A DNA stretch of 64,000 nt from Haloquadratum walsbyi J07HQW2 (GTDB lineage: Archaea; Halobacteriota; Halobacteria; Halobacteriales; Haloferacaceae). Below, in pieces: positions 56,449-64,000 of the stretch. Location of the stretch: positions 1,733,487-1,797,486 of the forward strand of contig NZ_KE356561.1 in the NCBI RefSeq assembly GCF_000415985.1, read 5' to 3'. The translations under genes and the position numbers were made by a program. How positions within the stretch are numbered: the stretch's first letter is position 1; each line of letters begins with the position of its first letter. The notes below the pieces were generated by a model. The model searched no databases, was not told the DNA's origin, and saw only the letters and a list, made by a program, of their open reading frames with translations.

Positions 56449-56671
56449 CGATGAGACCCTAGAACGGTATTCGATTAATGCTTTCGTTCTACAAAAACGA
56501 ATATCTCCATACGCAAAATCAACAGAAATGATATATGATAATATCAAATAATTGGACTAATGAATGATACTATATGCACGCATCTGAACATGAGGCGAAT
56601 GTATAAATTATCGTCATAGTAGTCGTGAAATAGTGTTACGGGATATCTGTTGAAAATAACTATCCGTGGGA

Positions 56672-57163
56672 TTACGGCCAGTCATCGCGTTCACTCGATT
56701 CGAATGGATCATCTGTCTCTGTATTCTCAGCGAGTTCCCACTCAGCAGCAGACGCTGCATCTTCAAGTGGGAGAAATTCCCAGTCGACATTTTCAGCAAC
56801 ATCGGCATCAGTTTGATTATTACTTACCAGGACGTGACGGGTCGTTTCAAACTGCTGTTTGACATTCTCAAGGCTCGCCTCAACTCCACGTGGTCCCGAG
56901 AAGAAGTCTTGTCTGACTCGATGCTTCCGAGTGAAGTTTGTTACAACATATGTTGGCTTTTCACTTACAACGCCAACATATTCAGTCCATTGTCGCGTAT
57001 CACTGAATACAGCGTTCGGATCTGCAAGTGCACGCAATGCTTCTAGCTCAAATGCGAGTGTCATATCTGCATCACCACCCGGCGTTCCTCCATCAGTGCG
57101 GATATCTGAGCGAGTATTTTGACTCCCGTTTATTAGATATTTATCGTATGTGGTGTTGCTCAT
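56672..57163 (-). CDS. Conserved haloarchaeal protein, unknown function
   Basis: A 163-residue protein. The core begins MTLAFELEALRALADPNAVFSDTRQWTEYVGVVSEKPTYVVTNFTRKHRVRQDFFSGPRGVEASLENVKQQF and looks conserved; the first 33 residues and the acidic last 20 look variable. It has no Cys cluster or membrane segment. The start could also be the ATG of MTLAFEL at 57064. I believe relatives exist across haloarchaea but cannot give a function. Confidence 0.65.
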   Translation of the reverse strand: MSNTTYDKYLINGSQNTRSDIRTDGGTPGGDADMTLAFELEALRALADPNAVFSDTRQWTEYVGVVSEKPTYVVTNFTRKHRVRQDFFSGPRGVEASLENVKQQFETTRHVLVSNNQTDADVAENVDWEFLPLEDAASAAEWELAENTETDDPFESSERDDWP

Positions 57164-57255
57164 GCCGATATTATTACGCAGTCATCAAAAATTGCATCGG
57201 TCCAATCTCACTGGATTGATTTTATATAAAATCTACAGATGAACAAGTCGAGTGG

Positions 57256-57274
57256 CTCGGGGCTTGTCCCCGAG
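57256..57274. repeat. G/C-rich hairpin CTCGGGG/CCCCGAG
   Basis: CTCGGGG (57256-57262) and CCCCGAG (57268-57274) with a five-base loop, flanked by AGTG and CACT. It is in the short spacer between two genes and shares the core of the palindromes at 22538 and 22910, so it may be a leftover IS200/IS605-type element end. Confidence 0.6.
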
Positions 57275-57404
57275 GTCCCTCACTAGTATCTGATTTCAGT
57301 CGCACTCATCAGCGCTACAGAGTAAGAATGATCAATATATTCTGCAATTTAAATGACGATCAGCGGCGTGTCTGTATGATTATGTTGATTTAATTTCAGA
57401 TGAA

Positions 57405-58649
57405 TTACTCTACAACCGCCTCCATTGGCTCAAGATCGTCAACTTCGAAGTCTTCTTTCATCAATATATCACGTTGACCAGAGACAATGCGACGTTCTCG
57501 CATCAGTTGTTTGTATTTTGACTGTGGGGAGAGATCACCGATGAGAACACCACCGACAATCCGCCCATCTTTGAACGCTAACCGTCGCCACTCAGTATCA
57601 GAGTGCTTTCTTTCGGCAGTGTCATCACCGAGGGTTGGATGCCCAAAGGAGAGAAATGGGAAATCAAAGTGAGTGATCGAATAGGTTGAGACCCACTCAA
57701 ATGGCTCTGAGTTGTATTCGACCATATTCTTCGCTGCGATTGCGCCTTGTTCCTTTGCGGATCCCCACGCACCATTCCGTCCACGCTCTCCGAGGATTCG
57801 GTCATAGAACCGTGTGATATCACCTGCAGCAAAGACATCCTCATGATTTGTCTGCATGTATTCATCGACAATAATGCCATCGTCACACTCGATAGGGGTA
57901 TTTTGGAGAATCTCAGTATTGAAGTTCAGTCCAATTGCGATGCCAACGAAATCAGCATCATATTGATCACCATTCGGGTCAACAGCTGCGGTTACGTGCC
58001 CAGTATCATCGACCTCAAATCGATCAACTCCTGACTGGAAGACAGGCTCAACGTTGCGCTCACAGAGTGCATCATGGATAATCGATGCACCCTGCTCAGA
58101 GAGTGCATATCGCCACCAGCGGTCCCCACGCATCAGGTATTTTCCTTCAACGTTCTGGGCAGCGGTAATGGCTGCAAGATCTATCCCGAGTAATCCTGCT
58201 CCGACAACGACAGAACTATGCGCAGACTCAATGTTTGATTTAATTTCTCGGGCATCTTGGAATGTCCAGAAATGATGGATTCCATCCATATCAGCATTGT
58301 CAACTGGTAATTGCGTTGGCGTCCCGCCTGTCGCAACAAGGAGTTTGTCCCAGTCGTATGTGTCACCGTGATGTGTCTCAATTGTATGTCCGGTGACATC
58401 GATATCAACAACGAGTGTGTTCAATTCAAGATTAATATCTCGGTCATCGTACCATGACTCATCGTGGATCGAGATTGGTGCTGCTGGTAACTTCCCTTTC
58501 GCATACTCTTTGATCAGAATTCGATTATATAACGACTCGCCCTCATCGGTGAGAACCGTGATGGTAGCTTCAGGTGCCTCCTCGCGAAGTGTCTCAGCGG
58601 CAGAGCTTCCTGCAACACCGTCACCAATAATAACGTACGACTGGGTCAT
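57405..58649 (-). CDS. FAD/NAD(P)-dependent oxidoreductase (rubredoxin/nitrite-reductase-like)
   Basis: A 414-residue flavoprotein of the class containing NirB N-termini and ferredoxin/rubredoxin reductases. The FAD loop is YVIIGDGVAGSSAAETLRE at the N terminus, the NAD(P) loop SSVVVGAGLLGIDLAA (about 140-155), and a second FAD site QTNHEDVFAAGDITRFYD (about 260-277). The C-terminal domain continues to LEPMEAVVE. It probably transfers electrons from NAD(P)H to an iron-sulfur or rubredoxin partner that is not encoded nearby. The ATG at 58649 (MTQSYVIIG) is preferred; the one at 58655 adds two residues. Confidence 0.87.
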   Translation of the reverse strand: MTQSYVIIGDGVAGSSAAETLREEAPEATITVLTDEGESLYNRILIKEYAKGKLPAAPISIHDESWYDDRDINLELNTLVVDIDVTGHTIETHHGDTYDWDKLLVATGGTPTQLPVDNADMDGIHHFWTFQDAREIKSNIESAHSSVVVGAGLLGIDLAAITAAQNVEGKYLMRGDRWWRYALSEQGASIIHDALCERNVEPVFQSGVDRFEVDDTGHVTAAVDPNGDQYDADFVGIAIGLNFNTEILQNTPIECDDGIIVDEYMQTNHEDVFAAGDITRFYDRILGERGRNGAWGSAKEQGAIAAKNMVEYNSEPFEWVSTYSITHFDFPFLSFGHPTLGDDTAERKHSDTEWRRLAFKDGRIVGGVLIGDLSPQSKYKQLMRERRIVSGQRDILMKEDFEVDDLEPMEAVVE

Positions 58650-58655
58650 ATACAA

Positions 58656-58953
58656 AATCGTTTGTGTGGAGATTAAAAGTGAATTGCTATCAGGAGTGCA
58701 CAGGTATTAAGAACGATATTAATACTCATACCAACCTATTACATTCTCTTTAGCAATTCAATTCATTCATTTGAACTGTTGTGGTTTCTCAACGGCAGTG
58801 GCTCAATTACGATATCACACATATACTCAGGGTAAAAAGAGATATACAATCGAATAAATAAATCATAGTATATTACTTACTCGGCTTCGCCTCGTTCCTT
58901 GAGGAAGGAGATTTAGCATGTAAGAATTAAATATTGCTCAAACTAATTCATCT
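58656..58953. other. AT-rich divergent spacer with a short palindrome
   Basis: About 300 bases between divergent genes. It contains TTCCT-TG-AGGAA at 58895-58906 preceded by CGGCTTCGCCTCG, a G/C-rich patch in otherwise AT-rich DNA that looks like a fragment of a mobile-element end. No gene is seen. Confidence 0.4.
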
Positions 58954-59565
58954 GTGATGAAAATCCGTCAGAACATTCGACACTTTGCAGCAAAAAAGGC
59001 ACTCACAATGCCCATTATTGGTGATATCGCGACTGAAAAGCTCGTAGCTCTCCATGTCAGTATCTTTGCTAAGAAGGCCGATCCTGAGTATCGTGAGGAA
59101 CGAGAGCCACATCTTGAGGCATTCTTTGACTGTACGTTTGAGACATACGTTCGTGCACTTCAGGAGGGGTTTACCGAGGCAGAAGCCCGGGAAGTCACGC
59201 ATATTCAAGCGAATTTCGACTTTTATAATCACGGCTGGACGGAAATGATGGAGTTTCCTGCAGATGAGCTTGAATCACATTATAAGCGGTATGAGACATT
59301 CTTTGATCGATATGATATTGATATCGCAAATCCGCTTGGTGATTTTAAAACCCAAGACATCGCTGTAGCAGCATCAACTCTAGAGCGGCTTGATAGTCCA
59401 GAACATCCACATGCCGAGGGCGGGTTCGCTGATGATATATATGTTGAAACTGAATCTGGTGAACTTACTATTGGTGGACAATCGGAGCCAGACAACATCA
59501 ATGTTGAAGATGCACCTGGATTCCAAGATATTGATACTGACGCCGATGAGACAACCGAAGCATGA
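58954..59565 (+). CDS. DUF6149 family protein
   Basis: A 203-residue soluble protein with a basic amphipathic start MKIRQNIRHFAAKKAL and an alpha-helical core whose HIQANFDFYNHGWTEMMEFPADELESHYKRYETFFDRY is strikingly conserved among haloarchaeal relatives, as I recall. The C-terminal 50 residues are acidic and low in complexity. The family has no known function. ATGs at 58954 and 58957 are both possible starts. Confidence 0.72.
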   Translation: MMKIRQNIRHFAAKKALTMPIIGDIATEKLVALHVSIFAKKADPEYREEREPHLEAFFDCTFETYVRALQEGFTEAEAREVTHIQANFDFYNHGWTEMMEFPADELESHYKRYETFFDRYDIDIANPLGDFKTQDIAVAASTLERLDSPEHPHAEGGFADDIYVETESGELTIGGQSEPDNINVEDAPGFQDIDTDADETTEA

Positions 59566-59792
59566 TCTGTGCCACTCACAGAGTGCAATATTCCTGTTTT
59601 ATTCATTCGTAGATTGGTCTATCATATAGGCAGCGTTGACTGATCGGCTGCTGATCTGTGTAAGTAACATACCGGATTAAGATCCTTTATGAGGAAATAA
59701 TTGCGCTGTGTATGCATTTGGACATATACAAAATATGATAGTTGCTATATTATCTTACGTAACTCAATTCACCTCATGCTAACAGAATGATA

Positions 59793-61229
59793 TTATGAGC
59801 CACCGTCTGGTCGTACTGCAGACGATTCTGTACTTGCCCTGTGTTTTTGTGTATCATCTGAGCTGAGGCTGCCCTTGATCATATTCTCATTTTCATCAAA
59901 GGATTCAATAATACAGTCAGCTGCCTCATATCCAGCAACGACGCCGCCGTTCAGCGAGCGCTCCGGATACTGTGCTGCTGAAGCCATTCCAGCATAGTAA
60001 ATACCGTTACCCACTGCCTCCCCGATATCATATGGGATAACCAAATCAAGATATCCACGTTCATATATCGGTGCCGCATGAGGATTCCGCGAAATACGGA
60101 CGCTATTGATGCTCTCTCGATGAAACTGTGGGAACATCGATTCAATCTCCGCGAGCCATCGTTCTTCTACAATTTCATCATCTGCCTGCCAGAGATCCTC
60201 TGTTTGGTCCTGAACGTATGCGGCGACATACATCAGATGGTCACCACCGTACCTCTCAGGATCGACAAAATTTGTATGCTCAACAAGGGCTCCAAATGGT
60301 GCATCATGTCCAATGTTTAACCAATATGTATCTAGCAGGGATTCATCCATACTAATAAGCCCACAAACTGCTCCCTGAAAGTCAATGTCACAAGTATAGC
60401 CCGTCAGTGACTCCAGCACATGTGGCATCGTTGCAACGACAGTCGCATCAACCGGATAGGTTGTCTCTATATTATTATTTGATCCTGCAGTATCGGTAAC
60501 TGTGAGTGCATTCACAGCGTCGGTCTTTGAGTTGACGCTAAGATCGCTCACAGAGGCATTTGTCATGATGTTCTCACGACCAACAGCGTCAATGAGCGCA
60601 TCAAGTAATACTCCAAACCCACCATCGAAGTAACCAAGTACCTCTCCCTGTAGCGGGTCGCGCTCACCGCGGAATCGAACACGTCCAAGGAACCATGCGG
60701 CTGAAACGTCGTGTTTCCGGTCACCGTATTTTCCATCAAGCAATGGATCAACAAAGTTCTCGTATACGCCTGCAGTGGTATGTTTCTCAACAAACTCCTT
60801 GACAGTCATGTGCTCATACGCCTCAAGATCATCATACGCATCCAAATCTGGAATCCCGTTGCGAATATCGACACCAAGGGTCAATAATCCAAGCCTGAAT
60901 GTATCATATAGGCTTAGATGTGGGTACCTAAGAATCTCCAAAGGGGTATTGAGTGGATGAACGGTGTCATCAATGTAATATCCGTTTGTGCCGATTCGCC
61001 ACTCAACACGATCTCCTAATCCCAGTTCCTCTGCAAGCTCGACGATTGTTTTCTCGGATTTTGAGAGATGATGATAAAATCGTTCAATCTCGTCACCGGC
61101 TGTTTCATACACAGCTGCAAGCCCACCAACTGTCTCTGTGGCTTCGAACACCTGCACTTCATGTCCTGCCTGTTGCAGTCGATATGCCGCAGCTAATCCA
61201 GCAATGCCACCGCCGACGACACCAATCAT
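59793..61229 (-). CDS. FAD-dependent oxidoreductase, protoporphyrinogen-oxidase/amine-oxidase fold
   Basis: A 478-residue flavoprotein starting MIGVVGGGIAGLAAAYRLQQAGHEVQVFEATETVGGLA, the Rossmann loop and the HpnE/PPOX-like GG doublet. The FYHHLSKSEKTIVELAEEL and HDVSAAWFLGRVRFRGERDPLQGEVLGYFDGGFGVLLDALI segments are typical of the NAD(P)/FAD-binding carotenoid/protoporphyrin-type group. The last region GIYYAGMASAAQYPERSLNGGVVAGYEAADCI carries the second FAD contact. The C-terminal 30 residues are polar and variable. In archaea the substrate could be a carotenoid, amine or sugar-linked intermediate; not determined. Confidence 0.83.
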   Translation of the reverse strand: MIGVVGGGIAGLAAAYRLQQAGHEVQVFEATETVGGLAAVYETAGDEIERFYHHLSKSEKTIVELAEELGLGDRVEWRIGTNGYYIDDTVHPLNTPLEILRYPHLSLYDTFRLGLLTLGVDIRNGIPDLDAYDDLEAYEHMTVKEFVEKHTTAGVYENFVDPLLDGKYGDRKHDVSAAWFLGRVRFRGERDPLQGEVLGYFDGGFGVLLDALIDAVGRENIMTNASVSDLSVNSKTDAVNALTVTDTAGSNNNIETTYPVDATVVATMPHVLESLTGYTCDIDFQGAVCGLISMDESLLDTYWLNIGHDAPFGALVEHTNFVDPERYGGDHLMYVAAYVQDQTEDLWQADDEIVEERWLAEIESMFPQFHRESINSVRISRNPHAAPIYERGYLDLVIPYDIGEAVGNGIYYAGMASAAQYPERSLNGGVVAGYEAADCIIESFDENENMIKGSLSSDDTQKHRASTESSAVRPDGGS

Positions 61230-61420
61230 AGTAGTTATTATTCAATTGTCTACAAAGTGTGTTGCGCTTAAATGAGCACTGTGTCTGACGTTATTACTGT
61301 ACTATGTAATCTCTATGACGTGATTTTCAGACAGTCATAGTAATCAGTTACAGGTATATTGTACAAATGAATTTCATATAGTCAAGCGGCGGCACCGGTT
61401 TTGCTTGCTCGTTCGCTACC

Positions 61421-61428
61421 TTTTTATC
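61421..61428 (+). promoter_or_regulatory. TATA-like box of thrB
   Basis: TTTTTATC at 61421-61428 lies 24-31 bases before the ATG at 61452, where a leaderless transcript would begin, and decides against the in-frame ATG at 61401. Confidence 0.45.
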
Positions 61429-61451
61429 CGCAGTTTGGCAATCTGATTCGT

Positions 61452-62327
61452 ATGGAGACGGTCAGGGCGCCTGCGACAAGTGCGAACCTTGGTAGCGGGT
61501 TTGACGTTTTTGGCGTTGCACTTGATCGTCCCGCTGACATTATTCGCGTTGAACGCGCTGAAAAGACAACAATTGAGGTAACTGGCGTTGGAAGTCAGTA
61601 CATTCCAGAGGACCCCCGTTCGAATGTTGTCGGTGCTGTCGCAAAGGCACTCGATGCTCCTGCACAAATTCAAATCGATAAGGGTGTGCGACCATCCTCA
61701 GGACTTGGGTCATCAGCTGCCAGTGCAGCAGCCGCAGCCGTTGCACTCAATGGACTATATGACCGGGAGCTATCGCGGACAGAACTTGTTCCAATCGCTG
61801 CTGAAGGCGAAGCAATCGTTTCTGGTGAAGCGCATGCAGATAATGTCGCACCAGCACTGCTGGGCGGATTCACTATTGCTCAAAATAACACTGTTACGAC
61901 CGTTGATACTAGGATCCCCCTTGTTGCGTGCCTCCCAGAGATTGCTGTCTCGACACGAGATGCTCGTCGAGTCGTTCCAGACTCACTAACAATGGAGGAA
62001 GCCGTTCATACAGTCGGGTCTGCAGCAACGCTCACTGTTGGGATGTGTCAAAGCAACCCAGCGCTGGTAGGAGCAGGGATGGATGAACATGTCGTGACGC
62101 CGGCACGAGCAGAATTAGTCACCGGATACGATACTGTTCGTGAAGCAGCACTGACTGCTGGGGCAACAGGTGTTACCGTTTCAGGGGCAGGTCCTGCGAT
62201 TCTGGCTGTGTGTGATACAAAAAGACGTCGTGCCGTCGCCGCAGCGATGGTTGATGCGTTTGAAACTGCTGATGTTAAAGCTCGTGCGTATCAAACATGT
62301 GTAAGTACCGGTGCAACGTTATTCTGA
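61452..62327 (+). CDS. thrB: Homoserine kinase
   Basis: GHMP-family kinase that phosphorylates homoserine in threonine synthesis. The 291-residue product begins METVRAPATSANLGSGFDVFGVAL, the GHMP entry motif, with the phosphate-binding GVRPSSGLGSSAASAAAAAVAL (about 81-102) and C-terminal GATGVTVSGAGPAILAV. A longer in-frame ATG at 61401 would add 17 non-conserved residues ahead of METVRAP. It stands alone between divergent neighbours. Confidence 0.95.
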   Translation: METVRAPATSANLGSGFDVFGVALDRPADIIRVERAEKTTIEVTGVGSQYIPEDPRSNVVGAVAKALDAPAQIQIDKGVRPSSGLGSSAASAAAAAVALNGLYDRELSRTELVPIAAEGEAIVSGEAHADNVAPALLGGFTIAQNNTVTTVDTRIPLVACLPEIAVSTRDARRVVPDSLTMEEAVHTVGSAATLTVGMCQSNPALVGAGMDEHVVTPARAELVTGYDTVREAALTAGATGVTVSGAGPAILAVCDTKRRRAVAAAMVDAFETADVKARAYQTCVSTGATLF

Positions 62328-62655
62328 ATTTAATGTTATTAATCAGCTGGTGAACATCATCATCGTTCAGATTCCGAGAATATCTAATCAATACAGTCAC
62401 TCCTGAGGCAAGTGATGTGACACCGGCTTGCCTAATCGAGTTTGCCAGGAGTTGGGTCTGAGGTTTCTATCAGAATTTCATGTAATATCAGACTATGCAA
62501 ACTCAAAGAGACTTATTCGTCGTGAAAGTGTGTAGTTTACTTAACATTTTTCGCTTTGTTTTCACCGTATCAACATTGTATTGTGTGTCCTTCAATGTCT
62601 CAGACACTTCTTATATAACTTGCCTCCAGCGGGCTCGTCATGCGAATGCAGTTGT
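62328..62655. other. Spacer between converging genes
   Basis: About 330 bases beyond thrB and before the 3' end of pdxS. It is AT-rich; no gene, hairpin or repeat was recognised. Confidence 0.4.
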
Positions 62656-63564
62656 CTATACGCCTCGAGTCTGAAGTTTTTCGCCCTCAGGTAGATCGGC
62701 GCTAGCTTCGCCTTTCATTCCCTTGCCAGGATTAGATGCAATCTGGGCGAGTTCCTCAGGGTCATCCCAGTTATTGACAGCTTCGACAATCGCCCGACCC
62801 ATTGCGCGTGGGTTCTCAGCACCGAAGACACCAGATCCGACAAAAATACCATCGCAGCCATGGTGCATCATTAACGCAGCGTCTGCCGGGGTTGCAATAC
62901 CACCGGCTGCAAAGTTCACAACAGGGAGACGACCCATTTCGGAGGTCTCATGCACAAGCTCCGCAGGTGCTTCGTGATCGCGTGCCCATCTTTCACGCTC
63001 TTCATGATTTTTTCCAACGAGTTCACGGATTGAACTTTTGATATTTCTCTGGTGACGAACTGCTTGATTCACATCACCAGTTCCAGCTTCACCCTTCGTC
63101 CGGATCATTGCTGCCCCTTCGTCGATCCGGCGGAGTGCTTCCTGGAGATTCCGTGCACCACAGACAAATGGTGAGGTAAAGTGGCGTTTATCGATGTGAT
63201 ATCGATCATCAGCCGGCGTGAGAACTTCACTTTCATCAATCATATCGACTCCAAGAGCCTCAAGAATTTCCGCCTCTTTCGTGTGCCCGATTCGAGATTT
63301 TCCCATTGCCGGAATCGAAACTTCATCAATAATTTCAGGAACGATATCTGGGTCAGGCATTCGAGCAACGCCACCACGTTTTCGAATATCTGCTGGAACA
63401 GATTCAAGAGCCATCACAGCGACTGCACCTGCGTCCTCTGCAATTCGCGCCTGTTCGGCGTCAACAACATCCATAATCACGCCACCTTTTTGCATCCGTG
63501 CGAACCCGCGTTTCACTAGCTCCGTACCGCGGCGTAATTCAGAAAGATCAGTCTCTTCGGACAT
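62656..63564 (-). CDS. pdxS: Pyridoxal 5'-phosphate synthase subunit PdxS
   Basis: Lyase subunit that builds PLP from ribose 5-phosphate, glyceraldehyde 3-phosphate and ammonia delivered by PdxT. The form starting [39 protein letters not shown] is 302 residues. The [29 protein letters not shown] (active-site Lys), [39 protein letters not shown] and [11 protein letters not shown] segments are all highly conserved in PdxS. pdxT is not adjacent, as is common in haloarchaea. An in-frame ATG at 63588 adds eight residues. Confidence 0.96.
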   Translation of the reverse strand: MSEETDLSELRRGTELVKRGFARMQKGGVIMDVVDAEQARIAEDAGAVAVMALESVPADIRKRGGVARMPDPDIVPEIIDEVSIPAMGKSRIGHTKEAEILEALGVDMIDESEVLTPADDRYHIDKRHFTSPFVCGARNLQEALRRIDEGAAMIRTKGEAGTGDVNQAVRHQRNIKSSIRELVGKNHEERERWARDHEAPAELVHETSEMGRLPVVNFAAGGIATPADAALMMHHGCDGIFVGSGVFGAENPRAMGRAIVEAVNNWDDPEELAQIASNPGKGMKGEASADLPEGEKLQTRGV

Positions 63565-63587
63565 ACGTTCGATTATAACCGAACACA

Positions 63588-63593
63588 CTTAAG
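63588..63593 (-). promoter_or_regulatory. TATA-like box of pdxS
   Basis: CTTAAG (palindromic, thus the same on both strands) lies about 24-29 bases upstream of the pdxS ATG at 63564, as expected for a leaderless haloarchaeal transcript, and argues against the ATG at 63588. Confidence 0.45.
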
Positions 63594-63854
63594 CAGACTC
63601 ACTCGTGCGCGCACGCGCGAGGACTGACCCAGCGACCAGATAACGCCGAACTAATCTCAGTGTGTGAGTGGTGGAATTCTGTTCTATTCTACGAATACAA
63701 TTGTAGAGTGGATCTAACTGTAGAGGATCTACTTTTCGGGAACAGAAGCGGGAGATTTATTCCATAGAGCTACAGATAGGCGATTATATACTAACATTAC
63801 CGAGTATACGCTGTAGCTACCACTAAATCTCGGTCACAAATCACAGAGTATCAT

Positions 63855-64000
63855 ATGGCTGTATCCGATGCGTTTCGTCGACTCACATCCGATCGGGGAC
63901 TACCAAGCACAGATTGTCTTCCCTGGTGGCTCTCGCCATTGCCAAGGTGGCTTGAGAATCTTGGGCTCCGGTTGGTTCCAGTAATAATTGTTATTAATAT
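63855..64000 (+). CDS. Start of a probable DUF1405 membrane protein (partial)
   Basis: Forty-eight codons from an ATG at 63855 to the right edge: MAVSDAFRRLTSDRGLPSTD, then LPWWLSPLPRWLENLGLRL followed by a hydrophobic stretch. Haloarchaeal DUF1405 membrane proteins begin in the same way (a short polar arm, then a W/P-rich loop and IPRWLENLGLR-like segment before helix 1), so I suggest this family, but only the first helix has been reached. Function of the family is unknown. Confidence 0.5.
   Translation, partial: MAVSDAFRRLTSDRGLPSTDCLPWWLSPLPRWLENLGLRLVPVIIVIN

Noticed and set aside
1..64000. CRISPR array or phage-defence cluster
   Set aside because: No regularly spaced direct repeats and no cas, restriction-modification or known defence genes were found.

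Overview
The window reads as chromosome of a square-type haloarchaeon (Haloquadratum walsbyi or a close relative). Support: the proteins are strongly acidic, informational genes are archaeal (aIF5B, Nob1, S8e, Pus10, TrmY, ArcS, HerA, NurA, MptA), many small proteins belong to families I know only from haloarchaea (DUF5811, DUF5812, DUF5815, DUF6149), and yet the DNA is clearly poorer in G+C than most haloarchaea, with long AT-rich spacers and many decayed genes, as reported for Haloquadratum. The organism name is an inference.

Layout. 1-6.4 kb: end of an unknown gene, a PhnP-like metallo-hydrolase, a frameshifted AAA ATPase, a Na+/H+ antiporter with TrkA domains and pgi. 6.8-11.6 kb: small haloarchaeal proteins, the secF-secD pair and RNase HII. 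11.7-22.4 kb: Pus10, an ABC-2 exporter, an S49 peptidase with a membrane-anchored partner, TrmY, a dead CHY zinc-finger gene, a membrane hydrolase, a VOC protein, an arylsulfotransferase-like protein and a Nudix hydrolase. 22.4-23.0 kb: a non-coding, G/C-rich island with strong palindromes and a (GGGTT)4 tract, probably a MITE-like element. 23.0-31.3 kb: two CPBP proteases around archaeosine synthase ArcS and AzlCD, then Nob1, a PRC-barrel protein and aIF5B. 31.7-42.5 kb: DUF5811, UvrA, SepF, a dead nitroreductase, HerA, a small conserved protein, a decayed tnpB element with palindromic ends, and NurA. 42.6-47.5 kb: HAD hydrolase, a frameshifted phoU facing an AbrB-PhoU regulator, ribosomal protein S8e and DUF2240. 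47.8-53.4 kb: carB, DUF5815, two small membrane proteins, tRNA-Ile(GAU) and FxsA. 53.5-64 kb: a DUF255/thioredoxin gene in ruins, MptA, two FAD oxidoreductases, DUF6149, homoserine kinase, PdxS and the start of a probable DUF1405 membrane protein.

How the genes fit together: most are single housekeeping genes. Clear partnerships are SecF/SecD (protein export), the ABC ATPase and permease, AzlC/AzlD, Pus10 and TrmY (successive modification of tRNA position 54), ArcS (archaeosine in tRNA), HerA/NurA with UvrA nearby (DNA repair), and the two PhoU proteins (phosphate control). I found no CRISPR array, prophage or intact transposase. The notable theme is gene decay: five genes with frameshifts or stops plus a dead tnpB, beside palindrome-bearing non-coding elements.
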